A stretch of 64,000 bases of DNA from the NCBI RefSeq assembly GCF_003641205.1, contig NZ_CP032762.1:2418001-2482000 (forward strand), given 5' to 3'. Each line of letters begins with the position of its first letter. Position 1 is the first letter of the stretch. Below are positions 17,106 through 25,299 of the stretch, piece by piece. The position numbers and the translations under genes are program-made. Below the pieces are notes generated by a model. That model did not search any database, had not been told where the DNA came from, and saw only the letters and a list, made by a program, of their open reading frames with translations. Source of the stretch: Rhodococcus sp. P1Y (GTDB lineage Bacteria > Actinomycetota > Actinomycetes > Mycobacteriales > Mycobacteriaceae).

Positions 17106-17267
17106 TTATCGCGGGTTCTTCTTGCGCTCGGAAGCTCCCATGCCAGCCATGCAGAGCGCAAGCCCGAGGCACGCCAACGCCAGGACCGTCTCTTTCGAGA
17201 TCAGTGCCGCAACGGCTGCTGCAAGTAGTAGAACCATGGCGACGAACCATGCAGATACACGGGACAT
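17106..17267 (-). CDS. Small two-helix membrane protein (53 aa)
   Basis: The ATG at 17265-17267 has a good AGGAG site 5 bp upstream on the minus strand. The 53-residue product starts MSRVSAWFVAMVLLLAAAVA, has a second hydrophobic stretch (TVLALACLGLALCMAGM) and ends in a charged tail SERKKNPR. This predicts a two-span inner-membrane miniprotein with a cytoplasmic C-terminus. A longer frame runs further upstream but its extra sequence is not protein-like. Its function is unknown, and neighbouring genes give no clue. Confidence 0.55.
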   Translation of the reverse strand: MSRVSAWFVAMVLLLAAAVAALISKETVLALACLGLALCMAGMGASERKKNPR

Positions 17268-17669
17268 ACGACTCTCCTGCGACAAGTCCGTTACCGGACA
17301 CCGGACGTTCAGCGCGTGGAATTCCTCGAACGAGGTACCTCCCGCGCTGGGTTGATTGCACCGCACCGGGTTGTCGAAACATCGCCGCGCTGACTTTTTT
17401 GCCGCGTTCGTCGTCGTCGCCGACTCCCGCACCGAGGCAGGGGAGAGGGCCTGCGCCGTTGACGAGAACGGCAACGGTACTCGCAGACCCGACTGACAGC
17501 GCTACGGGGAGGTCAATTCGTTTCAGAGGTCGTCGACGACGTCGGCGATGTCGGGAGGCAGACAATTTTGTTGGCTGTCCGCTACCGAACCGGCAGGCAA
17601 CCCGAACTGCGAACGGCCCGATCATGCTCGAACGCGGACCGGCCTCGGCGTTGCTGCAGAGTGTCGTTG
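17268..17669. other. Gene-free stretch (402 bp)
   Basis: It lies between the start of the small membrane protein and the end of the serine-hydrolase gene, both on the minus strand. No coding sequence, hairpin or strong promoter could be supported. Confidence 0.4.
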
Positions 17670-18947
17670 TCACTTGGGTGCTTCCGAGGTCGACGTCGGC
17701 GCGGTGGCGGCCGAGCCGCCAGGTACGTCGGATGATCCGTAGAGCGTGCCGATGATTGACTTCGCTATAACTACTGCGGCGTTCTGTCCGTCGACAGGGG
17801 AGGCCGAGAGGTTCGTGCCGACGATGATGGTGTCGCCCGTGTCGAGGTTGTACGCCATGAACGAGGAGAAGCCGGGCAGTTGACCGTCATGCCCGAAGAT
17901 GCCGGGTGCGAACTGTGCGATCCCGAGGCCATAGCCGAGGCCCTTCGGTGAGCCGGAGCTCATCGGTTGCACGCTGTCGAGGCGCAGCTTCTGGGTGTTC
18001 TCGTCGAGCAAGCCGCCGCCGACAAGGGCTTTCACGTAGGCAGCGAGGTCGGTGGGGGTGGAGATGGCGCCGCCGGCCGTCCACGCCCAGGACGGGTTCG
18101 CATTCGTCTGGTCGAGCGGCTTCAGGGTTCCATTGAGTGCCTCGGGCAACTGCGCGGCGGGAACGGCGTACGAGTCGATGGTCTCGACGTTCGTGCCGAA
18201 CTGGTAGCCCTGCGGATGGGTGTCGGGAATCGACGAATCCTCTGGCACCGGCAGGTGAGTGTGCGTGAGGTCGAGTGGTTCGAAGATGCGTTTGTCGAAC
18301 GCCTCCGAGGCCGACATTCCCGTGAGCTGTTCGATCACCACCCCGAGCAGCACGATGTTGGTGTTGCTGTAGTCGAAGACCTGATTCGGAGCCGCATTGG
18401 CCGGGTGAGAGAAGGCGATGGCGAGCAACTCATCCGCCGTCCAGGCCTTCTGCGGCTCCGCATCCAGCGTGGCATTGAATGCCGGGTCGAAGGTGTAACT
18501 GTAGAGCCCGCTGCGCATTTCGGAAAGATCGGCGATGGTGATGTCGTCGCCGCCCGGCACATCGGGCCGAAACTTCGAGATCGGGTCGTCGAGTGAGAGT
18601 GCGCCCTCTTGCACGAGTTGCAGGATAACGGTCGAGGTCATGGTCTTGGTGTTGCTGCCGATGCGCAGGTAGTCATCGACTGCCATCGGCACATCCTGGC
18701 CGAGCTCAGCCGTGCCGAACGTCGAGGTCCAGTCCCCCTTGGAGGGCGATTGGACCATGACGACGACGCCCGGGATGGCGTTGTCAGTCATGACTGTCGG
18801 GATGGCGTTCCGCAGCTGGGCCGCGTAGTCGGGATCGGTCGCCGTCGTCGGTGTGCCGGTGGTCGGTTGCTGCGACGTGCATGCGCTCATGGCGAGTACT
18901 GCTACCGCGGCGATCGCGAAGACGGCTCGACTTCTCGTGTTCGTCAT
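17670..18947 (-). CDS. Serine beta-lactamase/D-alanyl-D-alanine carboxypeptidase-like lipoprotein
   Basis: The 425-residue protein has a lipoprotein signal peptide (hydrophobic AVFAIAAVAVLAM, lipobox ending at C23), a Ser/Thr-rich linker, then a class C beta-lactamase-type domain. The motifs are SNTK (S98, K101), YSN (Y193-N195) and GHDGQLPGF in place of the KTG box. Such proteins are exported, anchored to the membrane and act on cell-wall peptides or small esters. The start codon lies two bases after the stop of the short SnoaL-like gene, so the two are translated together. Paired inverted repeats upstream of that gene suggest that a TetR protein once controlled the operon. Confidence 0.85.
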   Translation of the reverse strand: MTNTRSRAVFAIAAVAVLAMSACTSQQPTTGTPTTATDPDYAAQLRNAIPTVMTDNAIPGVVVMVQSPSKGDWTSTFGTAELGQDVPMAVDDYLRIGSNTKTMTSTVILQLVQEGALSLDDPISKFRPDVPGGDDITIADLSEMRSGLYSYTFDPAFNATLDAEPQKAWTADELLAIAFSHPANAAPNQVFDYSNTNIVLLGVVIEQLTGMSASEAFDKRIFEPLDLTHTHLPVPEDSSIPDTHPQGYQFGTNVETIDSYAVPAAQLPEALNGTLKPLDQTNANPSWAWTAGGAISTPTDLAAYVKALVGGGLLDENTQKLRLDSVQPMSSGSPKGLGYGLGIAQFAPGIFGHDGQLPGFSSFMAYNLDTGDTIIVGTNLSASPVDGQNAAVVIAKSIIGTLYGSSDVPGGSAATAPTSTSEAPK

Positions 18948-18948
18948 C

Positions 18949-19149
18949 TCAGTGGCCCGTCGCCGGGATACCCATGAACTCGCGGCGATGCGTTCCGGTC
19001 CACGTCGAGTGCGCCATGATGCGGTCGTCCTCGGCGACGATGTCTTTTATCGCCCGGTCGAGATCACGCCCGTTGATCACCTCCCCGATGAAGCGCCGCA
19101 GGAGCACGCGCACATCCTCGGGTCGAGTGTCCAATCCGGCTCCGGGCAT
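18949..19149 (-). CDS. SnoaL/ester-cyclase-like protein, internally deleted and truncated
   Basis: The 66-residue product has a good start (GAAAGGAAG, 5 bp before the ATG). It reads VRVLLRRFIGEVINGRDLD, then directly AEDDRIMAHSTWTGTHRREF and MGIPATGH, then stop. In SnoaL-like ester-cyclase proteins about 40 residues separate these parts, and about 50 more follow the GIPATG motif. Both are missing here, so a folded alpha+beta barrel is unlikely. Frame, start and coupling to the downstream lipoprotein gene (stop and ATG almost touching) are intact, so it may now serve only as a leader for that gene. Confidence 0.6.
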   Translation of the reverse strand: MPGAGLDTRPEDVRVLLRRFIGEVINGRDLDRAIKDIVAEDDRIMAHSTWTGTHRREFMGIPATGH

Positions 19150-19203
19150 TGAACTTCCTTTCGATCGGCGATCGGCGACATCGCTGCGCGACGGACCGTA
19201 AAT

Positions 19204-19295
19204 CTATCGCTGATAGGTACACAAGGTGTTCGTTCTGGACGAAGCGTGCGCTCGTATGATGTTTCGATCGCTCATAGTTTTTCTATCGTGGATAG
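19204..19295. promoter_or_regulatory. Two CTATCnnnGATAG operators between divergent genes
   Basis: CTATCGCTGATAG (19204-19216) and CTATCGTGGATAG (19283-19295) are 13-bp inverted repeats with identical 5-bp arms. A weaker copy, GATCGCTCATAG, lies between them. They sit between the SnoaL-like gene (minus) and the TetR remnant (plus), as expected for TetR-family binding sites. Confidence 0.65.
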
Positions 19296-19296
19296 G

Positions 19297-19670
19297 GTGT
19301 CGACGCGTCAGCAGCGGAACCGGTCGGGGTCGAGCCCTCCGCACCAGACCGTCGCGCCCTGCGCCGGGCCGCGAAGATCGCGACGATCGTTCATCAGACC
19401 TGGGCGCTCAGCCGAACAGACGGGTTGGCTGGAATCTCGATGCGCGATCTGGCCGAACGTGTGGATCTGCGCCAGCCGTCGCTGTACGCGGCGCTACTGC
19501 AGGTGGCCGGCGTGAGCCGCGCGGAGGACGTCGATCTGTTCACCGCGATATGCGCAGGGCTGACCCGCCAGCAAGTGGCCAACGACCCCGGTGGCGATCG
19601 CTGGGTTGCGCAGGCGCGTCGGGTCGTCGGAATGTTCCTCGCCGAAGTCCGCCGGCAGCCCAGCGAGTAA
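19297..19670 (+). pseudogene. TetR-family regulator remnant with internal deletion and frameshift
   Basis: The GTG at 19297 gives VSTRQQRNRSGSS in frame 1. The family-like continuation DRRALRRAAKIATIVHQTWA and the helix-turn-helix GISMRDLAERVDLRQPSLYA are in frame 3, so there is a shift near 19330-19345. After SLYA the sequence jumps to LQVAGVSRAEDVDLFTAICA and QQVANDPGGDRWVAQARRVV, which is the C-terminal end of the same TetR subfamily. About 100 residues of the ligand-binding domain are absent. It probably once repressed the divergent SnoaL/lipoprotein operon through the CTATCnnnGATAG sites. Confidence 0.65.
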
Positions 19671-19837
19671 ACGTACGGTCCCTCTCGTTCACCTCCGCAC
19701 CCCACGGTCCACGACCGTCCGCTTGGATCGGGTGGGGTGAACAGGCAAACACTTGCGTGCGGTGTGCAGACCAACCGCTGTCGGTGTTCGACACAATTTC
19801 CCGTCTATGGTCACAGCTCCCCGGGCTACCGAAGGGC

Positions 19838-20149
19838 CCCCACGTTTTCGAGGGCGAGGTGGGTCCGTTGCTGACCAAAGACGCTCAGTCCTCGACCCCG
19901 CTTTTGCCGACGTTGCGCGCCTTTCTGAGCGTAGATGGCCGCAAGACCGAGTCTGCTGAGATGTTGTACGTGCAACGCCGAACGCTGTACAACAGGCTCG
20001 CTCGAATCTCCAAAATCCTTGGAAAGTCGTTGGACGAACCGGAAACTCGGCAGCGCTTGCTGTTGACAGTCAAAGGCTTGGAACTGCTCGAGGGCTCGGC
20101 TATCAGTTCGTCCAGACTGTCCCGAGGTGGTGCTGGTTTCGTCCGCTAG
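19838..20149 (+). pseudogene. PucR-family regulator, C-terminal fragment
   Basis: The frame ending at 20149 reads HVFEGEVGPLLTKDAQSSTP, LLPTLRAFLSVDGRKTESAE, LYVQRRTLYNRLARISKILG. This is the C-terminal helix-turn-helix end of PucR-type activators (the leucine-rich TLRxFL helix, then the NRLxRI recognition helix). The N-terminal sensor and GGDEF-like parts are missing, and upstream codons belong to other remnants. The left edge is approximate. Confidence 0.55.
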
Positions 20150-20727
20150 CTGTGATGACCTGTGTCAGGCTGTCCGTCTGAGACAAGGCGGGACCGTAGC
20201 GCATACCGTCACCGGGTTCGGTTAGCGCACGAGTCGACCCTAACGCTGATGCTCACCCTGGGAGGATCCCGACCGTCGCTGCCCTGCCGCCGATGACCCA
20301 CACATCAGTCACAAGGGCCATGTTTCTTGGCGGTGTGGTAACTGTTGTGACGCGGAAAATATGTATTCTCATGGGAGTCCATCAGAATCCGTCCTTCCGG
20401 AAATCCGCACAGTGTCGGTTCGAGTCCGACTGGGGCACGCTATTTCCGCAGTTCAACCCGCGTATCGCATCAGTTGGGTCAGGTCCCGCGACCGTGCCTG
20501 TCTCAGTAAACGATCGTCCGCTGAGACGCCCACGCACCGTGATCGACTCGAGCGCGTTGGCGTGGGCGCGCCGAGACCCGCATCCCGGTCGCTTTCTCGC
20601 TCCTCGCCGGCCACGACATCGAGCGGACCTTTGCGGCGATCCCTACGCTGTTCAGATGCCCTAGGCCGATCCTTCGGTGGGTGCATGGCGGGTGCAGCGG
20701 GCGTACCCGTCATGCGAGCTGTGTTGA
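20150..20727. other. Gene-free stretch with the third tRNA-like fragment
   Basis: No gene is supported between the PucR fragment and the aldo-keto reductase. The only clear feature is the tRNA-like sequence at 20401-20438. Confidence 0.5.
20401..20438 (+). other. tRNA 3'-half-like sequence, copy C
   Basis: It shares TCCGCACAGTG, the T-arm GTCGG-TTCGAGT-CCGAC and the following TGGGGCAC with copies A and B, with one G fewer in the acceptor run. The anticodon-loop part is shortened to AAATCC. Flanking DNA differs from copies A and B, so only the core was shared. Confidence 0.7.
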
Positions 20728-21597
20728 CTATTCGGCGATCTGGTCGAGTTCGGTGAGGTCGTCGTCGGAGAGGGTGAGGGCGGTTCCGGCGATATTCTCG
20801 TGCAGGTGCGCCACGGACGACGTGCCGGGGATCAGCAGGATGTTCGGTGAGCGCCGCAACAGCCACGCCAGCGCAACTGACATCGAGGATGCGCCCAGCC
20901 GGGCGGCGACGGCGGAGAGAGCATCGGACTGAAGCGGACTGAATCCGCCCAGAGGGAAGAACGGGATGTAGGCGACCCCCTCGCCGGCGAGTCGATCTAC
21001 GAGCGTGTCGTCCTCCCGGTTGGCTAGGTTGTACATGTTTTGCACAGAGACGATCGGAGCGATCGACTGTGCCTGTGCCACTTGCTCGGCGGTGGCGTTA
21101 CTGACGCCGAGGTGCCGAATCAGCCCTTGCTGCTGCAGGCCTGCGAGCGTCTCGAACGCTTCGCTGATGTCCTCCGGAATGGGACCGTTCGCGTCGCCCA
21201 GGCGCAAGTGCACCAAGTCGAGCGTTTCGACACCGAGCGTTTCAAGGTTGTCGTCGATCTGTGTCTCGAGCTCGTCCGGCTTGCGTGCAGCTGGCCAGCC
21301 TCCCTTCGCATCCCGGCGCCCACCTGCCTTGGTCGCGATGAAGAGCTCGGGTGCATAAGGGTGCAGGGCTTCGCGGATGAGTTCGTTGACGACGCGAGGC
21401 CCGTATGTCTCGGCGGTGTCGATGTGAGTGATGCCGCTCGTAACAGCTTGTCTCAGAACCGTGACCGCGGCGTCGTGGTCTTTCGGCGGGCCGACGACCC
21501 AGGGGCCGGCCAGCTGCATGGCGCCGTACCCGAAACGGGAAACAGTTCGGTCACCCAGGGTCCAGGTTCCGCCGGGGAGTTCGATCGTGGTGGTCAT
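20728..21597 (-). CDS. Aldo/keto reductase
   Basis: The 289-residue protein shows the AKR catalytic set: Asp and Tyr in HIDTAETYGPR, Lys in IATKAGG and His in DLVHLRLGD. It also has the NADPH-binding stretch LIPGTSSVAHLHENI at the C-terminus. These monomeric TIM-barrel enzymes reduce aldehydes and ketones with NADPH. It is transcribed away from the HxlR regulator gene 111 bp to its right, a common arrangement in which the regulator senses an electrophile or quinone that the reductase removes. Confidence 0.88.
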   Translation of the reverse strand: MTTTIELPGGTWTLGDRTVSRFGYGAMQLAGPWVVGPPKDHDAAVTVLRQAVTSGITHIDTAETYGPRVVNELIREALHPYAPELFIATKAGGRRDAKGGWPAARKPDELETQIDDNLETLGVETLDLVHLRLGDANGPIPEDISEAFETLAGLQQQGLIRHLGVSNATAEQVAQAQSIAPIVSVQNMYNLANREDDTLVDRLAGEGVAYIPFFPLGGFSPLQSDALSAVAARLGASSMSVALAWLLRRSPNILLIPGTSSVAHLHENIAGTALTLSDDDLTELDQIAE

Positions 21598-21708
21598 GGG
21601 TGTGCCTTCCAGAGCTTGCGGATGAATACGCCGTGGTCCATTCTGGATGTGCTGCTATCTAATCGGAAGTAGTTACTCAGAAGTGCGTTGATACCCGGAG
21701 GGCGAATT

Positions 21709-22182
21709 GTGGCGACCATGACAGCGGCAGATAAAAAGGCAGCCGCCAAGACGCAGTACAACGCGTTCCTCGCTGCCTGCCCGAGTCAACAATTGCTTGC
21801 GCAGGTGTCCGGCAAGTGGGTCACCCTGGTGTTGTCCGCGCTGGGCAGCGGACCGAATTGCGACGGCGAGCCGCGACCGATGCGCTACTCCGAACTGGCG
21901 AGAGTTCTGGCCGGTGTCAGCCCGAAGATGCTGACGCAGACGCTGAAATCACTGGAACGCGATGGTTTAGTCGACCGGACTGCGGCCGCGACCGTTCCTG
22001 TGACCGTGACATACGAACTAACTGACCTCGGGCTCTCCCTGCATCAGACGGTCCGGCAGCTCAAGCTCTGGTCCGAGAGCCACCGCGACGACGTGTCGGC
22101 ACATCAAGCACAATTCGACGCTGCCCGACAGCCTGTCCCCATCGGTCATTCGTCAGCGTCGGGATCGGCGACCTCCGAATGA
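21709..22182 (+). CDS. HxlR-family winged-helix regulator
   Basis: The 157-residue product has the HxlR pattern: a conserved Cys (FLAACPSQQLL), GKWVTLVLSALGSGP, RYSELARVLAGVSPKMLTQ, LKSLERDGLVDR and YELTDLGLSL. The start is placed at the GTG at 21709, 7 bp after GGAGG (21697-21701); an ATG 21 bp upstream has no site. Many HxlR proteins respond to aldehydes or quinones through the N-terminal Cys. The divergent aldo-keto reductase is the obvious target. Confidence 0.85.
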   Translation: MATMTAADKKAAAKTQYNAFLAACPSQQLLAQVSGKWVTLVLSALGSGPNCDGEPRPMRYSELARVLAGVSPKMLTQTLKSLERDGLVDRTAAATVPVTVTYELTDLGLSLHQTVRQLKLWSESHRDDVSAHQAQFDAARQPVPIGHSSASGSATSE

Positions 22183-22537
22183 TCACAGACCGCCGCCATA
22201 CAGCGATCGGAATCCAGAGCTTGTTACTCCGAGGTTGAGCGGACGGCAACGTGGACAGCTCTCGAGCTGCACCGTTTCGCGCGTCCGCTCGGACGCCTTC
22301 TCGTTCCAGCGCAGAGCGAACCCCGCCAGCACCGTCGACACACCTTGCTTCGTTCCACGTTGGCCTCGCGCGAGCGCCATCTGACCAACAATTCGCTGAG
22401 CTGCTGACGGACAGTTCAGAGCACGCGCGGTAATCGTTGTGCGGTAATTGTGCGACCGTCCATGCATGACACTGGGCACCGGCCCGGACTGACAGCGTCT
22501 GTGCTGCTCAGATGGATGCTCGCGAAACGAACGCCGT
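22183..22537. other. Intergenic region (355 bp) between convergent genes
   Basis: It lies between the ends of the HxlR gene and the exported-protein gene. No gene, clear hairpin or repeat was found. Confidence 0.4.
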
Positions 22538-23077
22538 TCACCAACCGACCAACAGACCGTTGGGGCCGACGGTGCAGGCGCCCGTAACGCATTTGACGTA
22601 CCCGACACCTGTCCACTTGATGCCCACGTCGAGATTCGCACGCTTGTTGACCGCCGCGCCAAGTCGCGTGTAGGCGATGTTGATCGAAGGAGTGGTGAAA
22701 GTGCATCCCGAATCGGGATCCGAGTCGTGTGCGATGGTCCACTGAGTCACCGAGCTGGGTGGGATGTCCGTGTAGTCGTTTATGGGCTGTCCGTTGAGCG
22801 TTCTTGTCACCTCGGCGCAGAAGTTCGCGATCATGTTCAACCTGGAGTATTCGGGGCTAGTTGTGATCGTGAAGGTGTAGGACTGCGGTGCGCCGGTCGG
22901 TGGTGTGGTCGGTCCCGGTGTCGACAAACCTGCCGAGCCAGTGTCGATGGCGGTGAGGAAGTCGTTCGTGGGGCCTGCTGAAGCGGGGGCCGCGGCGAGG
23001 CTGCTGGTCAGCGCGAAGGTCAGCGCGCCGAGTGCAGCGGTGCGGGTCAAGCGTGTCCGCCAGGTGGTTGGTGTCAT
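22538..23077 (-). CDS. Exported protein of unknown function
   Basis: The 179-residue protein has a typical Sec signal peptide: MTPTTWRTRLTRTAALGALT, then a hydrophobic stretch and an APASA cleavage site near residue 34. The mature part starts GPTNDFLTAIDTG, has a Pro/Thr-rich linker (PGPTTPPTGAPQ) and a domain of predicted beta-strands with four cysteines (NFCAEV, SGCTFT, VKCVTGAC), which could form two disulfides. I do not recognise the family. It stands alone, with gaps on both sides. Confidence 0.7.
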   Translation of the reverse strand: MTPTTWRTRLTRTAALGALTFALTSSLAAAPASAGPTNDFLTAIDTGSAGLSTPGPTTPPTGAPQSYTFTITTSPEYSRLNMIANFCAEVTRTLNGQPINDYTDIPPSSVTQWTIAHDSDPDSGCTFTTPSINIAYTRLGAAVNKRANLDVGIKWTGVGYVKCVTGACTVGPNGLLVGW

Positions 23078-23528
23078 GGGGTGGGGCGCGCCTTTCCAGT
23101 AGCGGCGTGCCGTTCATCGCCGCGTGCGGCGGACGCTACAACCTAAGTGCATAGATTCTGCAAACACCCTCGTCACCCCGGACGATGCCGCGCTTGCGGC
23201 TCACCCGGAGAACACCGGCCACCACCATTGCCCAGGGTTCGCCTGACCCTGCCTGGTACGCCCGTTGTCTGACGTCTCGGTGCCCTCGAGTACGCCGTCG
23301 TTCGTGCGCGGCAGTGTACGCCTTTTCGATTCCCAGTGGGGGCGCTGGAGCCCGTTGGATCCAGGATCCAGGATCTAAGTGGACAACTGAGGCAAAAGAT
23401 TTCAGGTCCGCGTATCGAGGTCGGTGACCGGGTCCAATAGTTGCATGTCACCAGTTCAGGGACAGATTGACTATCGCACGCTGGCTGCGGGCGAGCTTCG
23501 GTATCACAAGGTAGTCGCGAACTGGGCG
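23078..23528. other. Intergenic region (451 bp) with a short tandem repeat
   Basis: Three tandem copies of GGATCCA, the last ending in T, lie at 23357-23376. A 44-codon frame starting at the ATG at 23445 overlaps the end of the DUF503 gene and has no known domain. Nothing else was recognised. Confidence 0.4.
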
Positions 23529-23825
23529 CTAGACGTCGTCCGCTTTGATGATTCGTCGTCGTACAGCGACTACCTGTAGTTCGGGTCGGCTCGAGACGGA
23601 TCTCTCGATTCGGTCGATGACGTCGGTGACGTGGTTCGCGTCCGCCGCTACGACCGAGGCTCCGATGCATGTTCGGCGGTGCAGGTCGAGGTAGTCCACT
23701 TCTGCGGCCGAAATCGCGAACTTCCGCTGTAACTCCGAGACGACAGGGCGCACCACCGATCGTTTCTCCTTGAGCGAATGTACGTCGCCGAGGAGGACGT
23801 CTACTTCTATCCATCCGATCCACAT
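23529..23825 (-). CDS. DUF503 family protein (YlxP-like)
   Basis: The 98-residue product begins MWIGWIEVDVLLGDVHSLKE and contains KRSVVRPVVSELQRKFAISA, the hallmark of the DUF503/YlxP family, with a ferredoxin-like fold. The family's biochemical role is not established; in many bacteria the gene is near ribosome-maturation genes, but here it stands alone. Length is normal. Confidence 0.8.
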   Translation of the reverse strand: MWIGWIEVDVLLGDVHSLKEKRSVVRPVVSELQRKFAISAAEVDYLDLHRRTCIGASVVAADANHVTDVIDRIERSVSSRPELQVVAVRRRIIKADDV

Positions 23826-24216
23826 ATCTGCGTAAGCATACGGCTGCTCGGGCGCGATCGAAGGCGAGAACTCGACGACCGGCGACTCCTGATCACGGCG
23901 CAGTGCGCTCGAAAACCGCAGCCAGTCCCTGTCCTCCGTCGATACACATGGTTTCGAGCTCGTAGCGGACCTACCGACTTCGGCATTCCGGTACTCGGGT
24001 TTTTAGGGCGCGACCTCTCCACCGGGTTCCGACGCTCGGGATGGGGATGGAACCGACGCCGTACGCGCTGCGGAAAAGACCTACGCCGAAGCGTTGCACC
24101 TGCGACTGTTCGTTTCCGAATGCGACAACCCGACCGAGGTGACGTCACCGCACTGTGTTCGCTACAGTATCGACACTGATTGTCATTAACAACAAGACTC
24201 CAGGGATGTCGCTCGG
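23826..24216. other. Upstream region of the metal-importer operon (391 bp)
   Basis: No gene is supported. The right end carries the Fur-like palindrome at 24180-24192, about 25 bp before the permease ATG. There is no B12-riboswitch-like box that I could recognise. Confidence 0.45.
24180..24192. promoter_or_regulatory. Fur-family-like palindrome upstream of the ABC importer
   Basis: TTGTCATTAACAA is a 13-bp near-palindrome (10 of 13 positions match its own reverse complement). It sits just before the permease start, in an AT-rich patch of otherwise GC-rich DNA. That fits an operator for a metal-dependent repressor of the Fur/Zur class, but the assignment is by shape only. Confidence 0.4.
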
Positions 24217-25299
24217 ATGAAACAATCGCCGACCACTGCGGTGCGTAACACTGGCGCACCGCCCTTCGCCTCGCCGCAGCGCTTCCGCGCGTTGCTGGGG
24301 ATCTTGGGCTGCGTCGTCGTGGTCATCGCGGCGGCGTCGGTCAGCATCGGCGCTGTCACCATCGGACTCGGCGACATCTGGGGTTCGGTCGCGCAACACC
24401 TCGGCATGGCGAACACACAATCGTCGACGCCGATCAACCATCAGATCGTCTGGCAGGTCCGCGTCCCACGCACCATCCTTGCCATCGTCGTCGGCGCGGG
24501 TCTCGCGATAGCCGGCGTCGTAATCCAGGTCGTCGTGCGCAACCCACTGGGCGACCCATACTTGATCGGCATCGTGCCGGGCGCGAGTCTGGGCGCGGTC
24601 ATCGTCATCGTCTTCGGCGCTGGGGTGCTCGGCGGTGTGTCGCTGTCCGCGGCAGCCTTCATCGGTGGCCTCCTGGCGTTCGCGCTGGTGTTCGTTTTCG
24701 CCCGCCGCGGAGGGCAATGGCCACCGACCCGGCTCGTGCTGGCGGGAGTCGCCGTCGGGTACCTCGTCTCCTCGTTCACCTTCTTCTTCCAAACCATCGC
24801 GACCCCGAATCAGTCTCAGCGCGTGTTGTTCTGGAGCCTCGGCTCCATCGCCGGAGCATCGTGGGACAGTCTCCTGCTACCCGCGGTCGTCATCGGGGCG
24901 GCCACGATGTGGTTGATGTGGAACAGTGCCCGGCTCAACGCTCTGGCTTCCGGCACCGACCTCGGCTACTCCCTCGGCATCGACGTCGCACGGTTCCAGA
25001 TGACGCTGATGGTCGTGGTCTCGATCCTGACCGGCGTCATCGTTGCGGAAGTTGGCGGCATCGGGTTCGTCGGCCTGGTCATCCCGCACATAGCGCGGCT
25101 CCTCGTCGGCGCCGATCACCGCCGCGTCGTCGCCACCGCGACACTGCTCGGCGCGTGCTTCCTACCGCTCTCGGACATCGCGGCCCGGGTGCTCCGTGCC
25201 CCCGCCGAACTTCCGATCGGGGTGGTGACCTCGGCCATCGGTGCCCCGTTCTTCCTTTACCTGCTGGTCTCATCCGGGCGGACGGCCACGTCGCGATGA
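24217..25299 (+). CDS. FecCD-type ABC transporter permease (siderophore/metal uptake)
   Basis: The 360-residue protein has about nine to ten hydrophobic segments and FecCD-family motifs: VWQVRVPRTILAIVVGAGLA, the NPLGDPYLIG loop after helix 2, GIDVARFQM and GFVGLVIPHIARLLVGADHR. It would form the membrane channel of a type II importer for ferric siderophores, haem or cobalamin. Only one permease gene is present, so it probably works as a homodimer. It overlaps the ATPase gene by 4 bp (ATGA). Confidence 0.9.
   Translation: MKQSPTTAVRNTGAPPFASPQRFRALLGILGCVVVVIAAASVSIGAVTIGLGDIWGSVAQHLGMANTQSSTPINHQIVWQVRVPRTILAIVVGAGLAIAGVVIQVVVRNPLGDPYLIGIVPGASLGAVIVIVFGAGVLGGVSLSAAAFIGGLLAFALVFVFARRGGQWPPTRLVLAGVAVGYLVSSFTFFFQTIATPNQSQRVLFWSLGSIAGASWDSLLLPAVVIGAATMWLMWNSARLNALASGTDLGYSLGIDVARFQMTLMVVVSILTGVIVAEVGGIGFVGLVIPHIARLLVGADHRRVVATATLLGACFLPLSDIAARVLRAPAELPIGVVTSAIGAPFFLYLLVSSGRTATSR

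Noticed and set aside
19226..20149. One 307-residue gene across the TetR and PucR remnants
   Set aside because: The frame is open by chance; its first two thirds are Arg-rich and antagonise the TetR frame, and only the last part resembles PucR.
13737..20727. Prophage or complete integrative element
   Set aside because: No integrase, excisionase, replication or structural gene is present; only scars and remnants remain.
23445..23579. 44-codon + frame overlapping the DUF503 gene end
   Set aside because: No ribosome-binding site, no domain, and it overlaps a well-supported gene on the other strand.
23826..24216. Cobalamin riboswitch before the FecCD operon
   Set aside because: FecCD/BtuCD-type genes often follow one, but no B12-box-like sequence could be found; a Fur-like palindrome is present instead.
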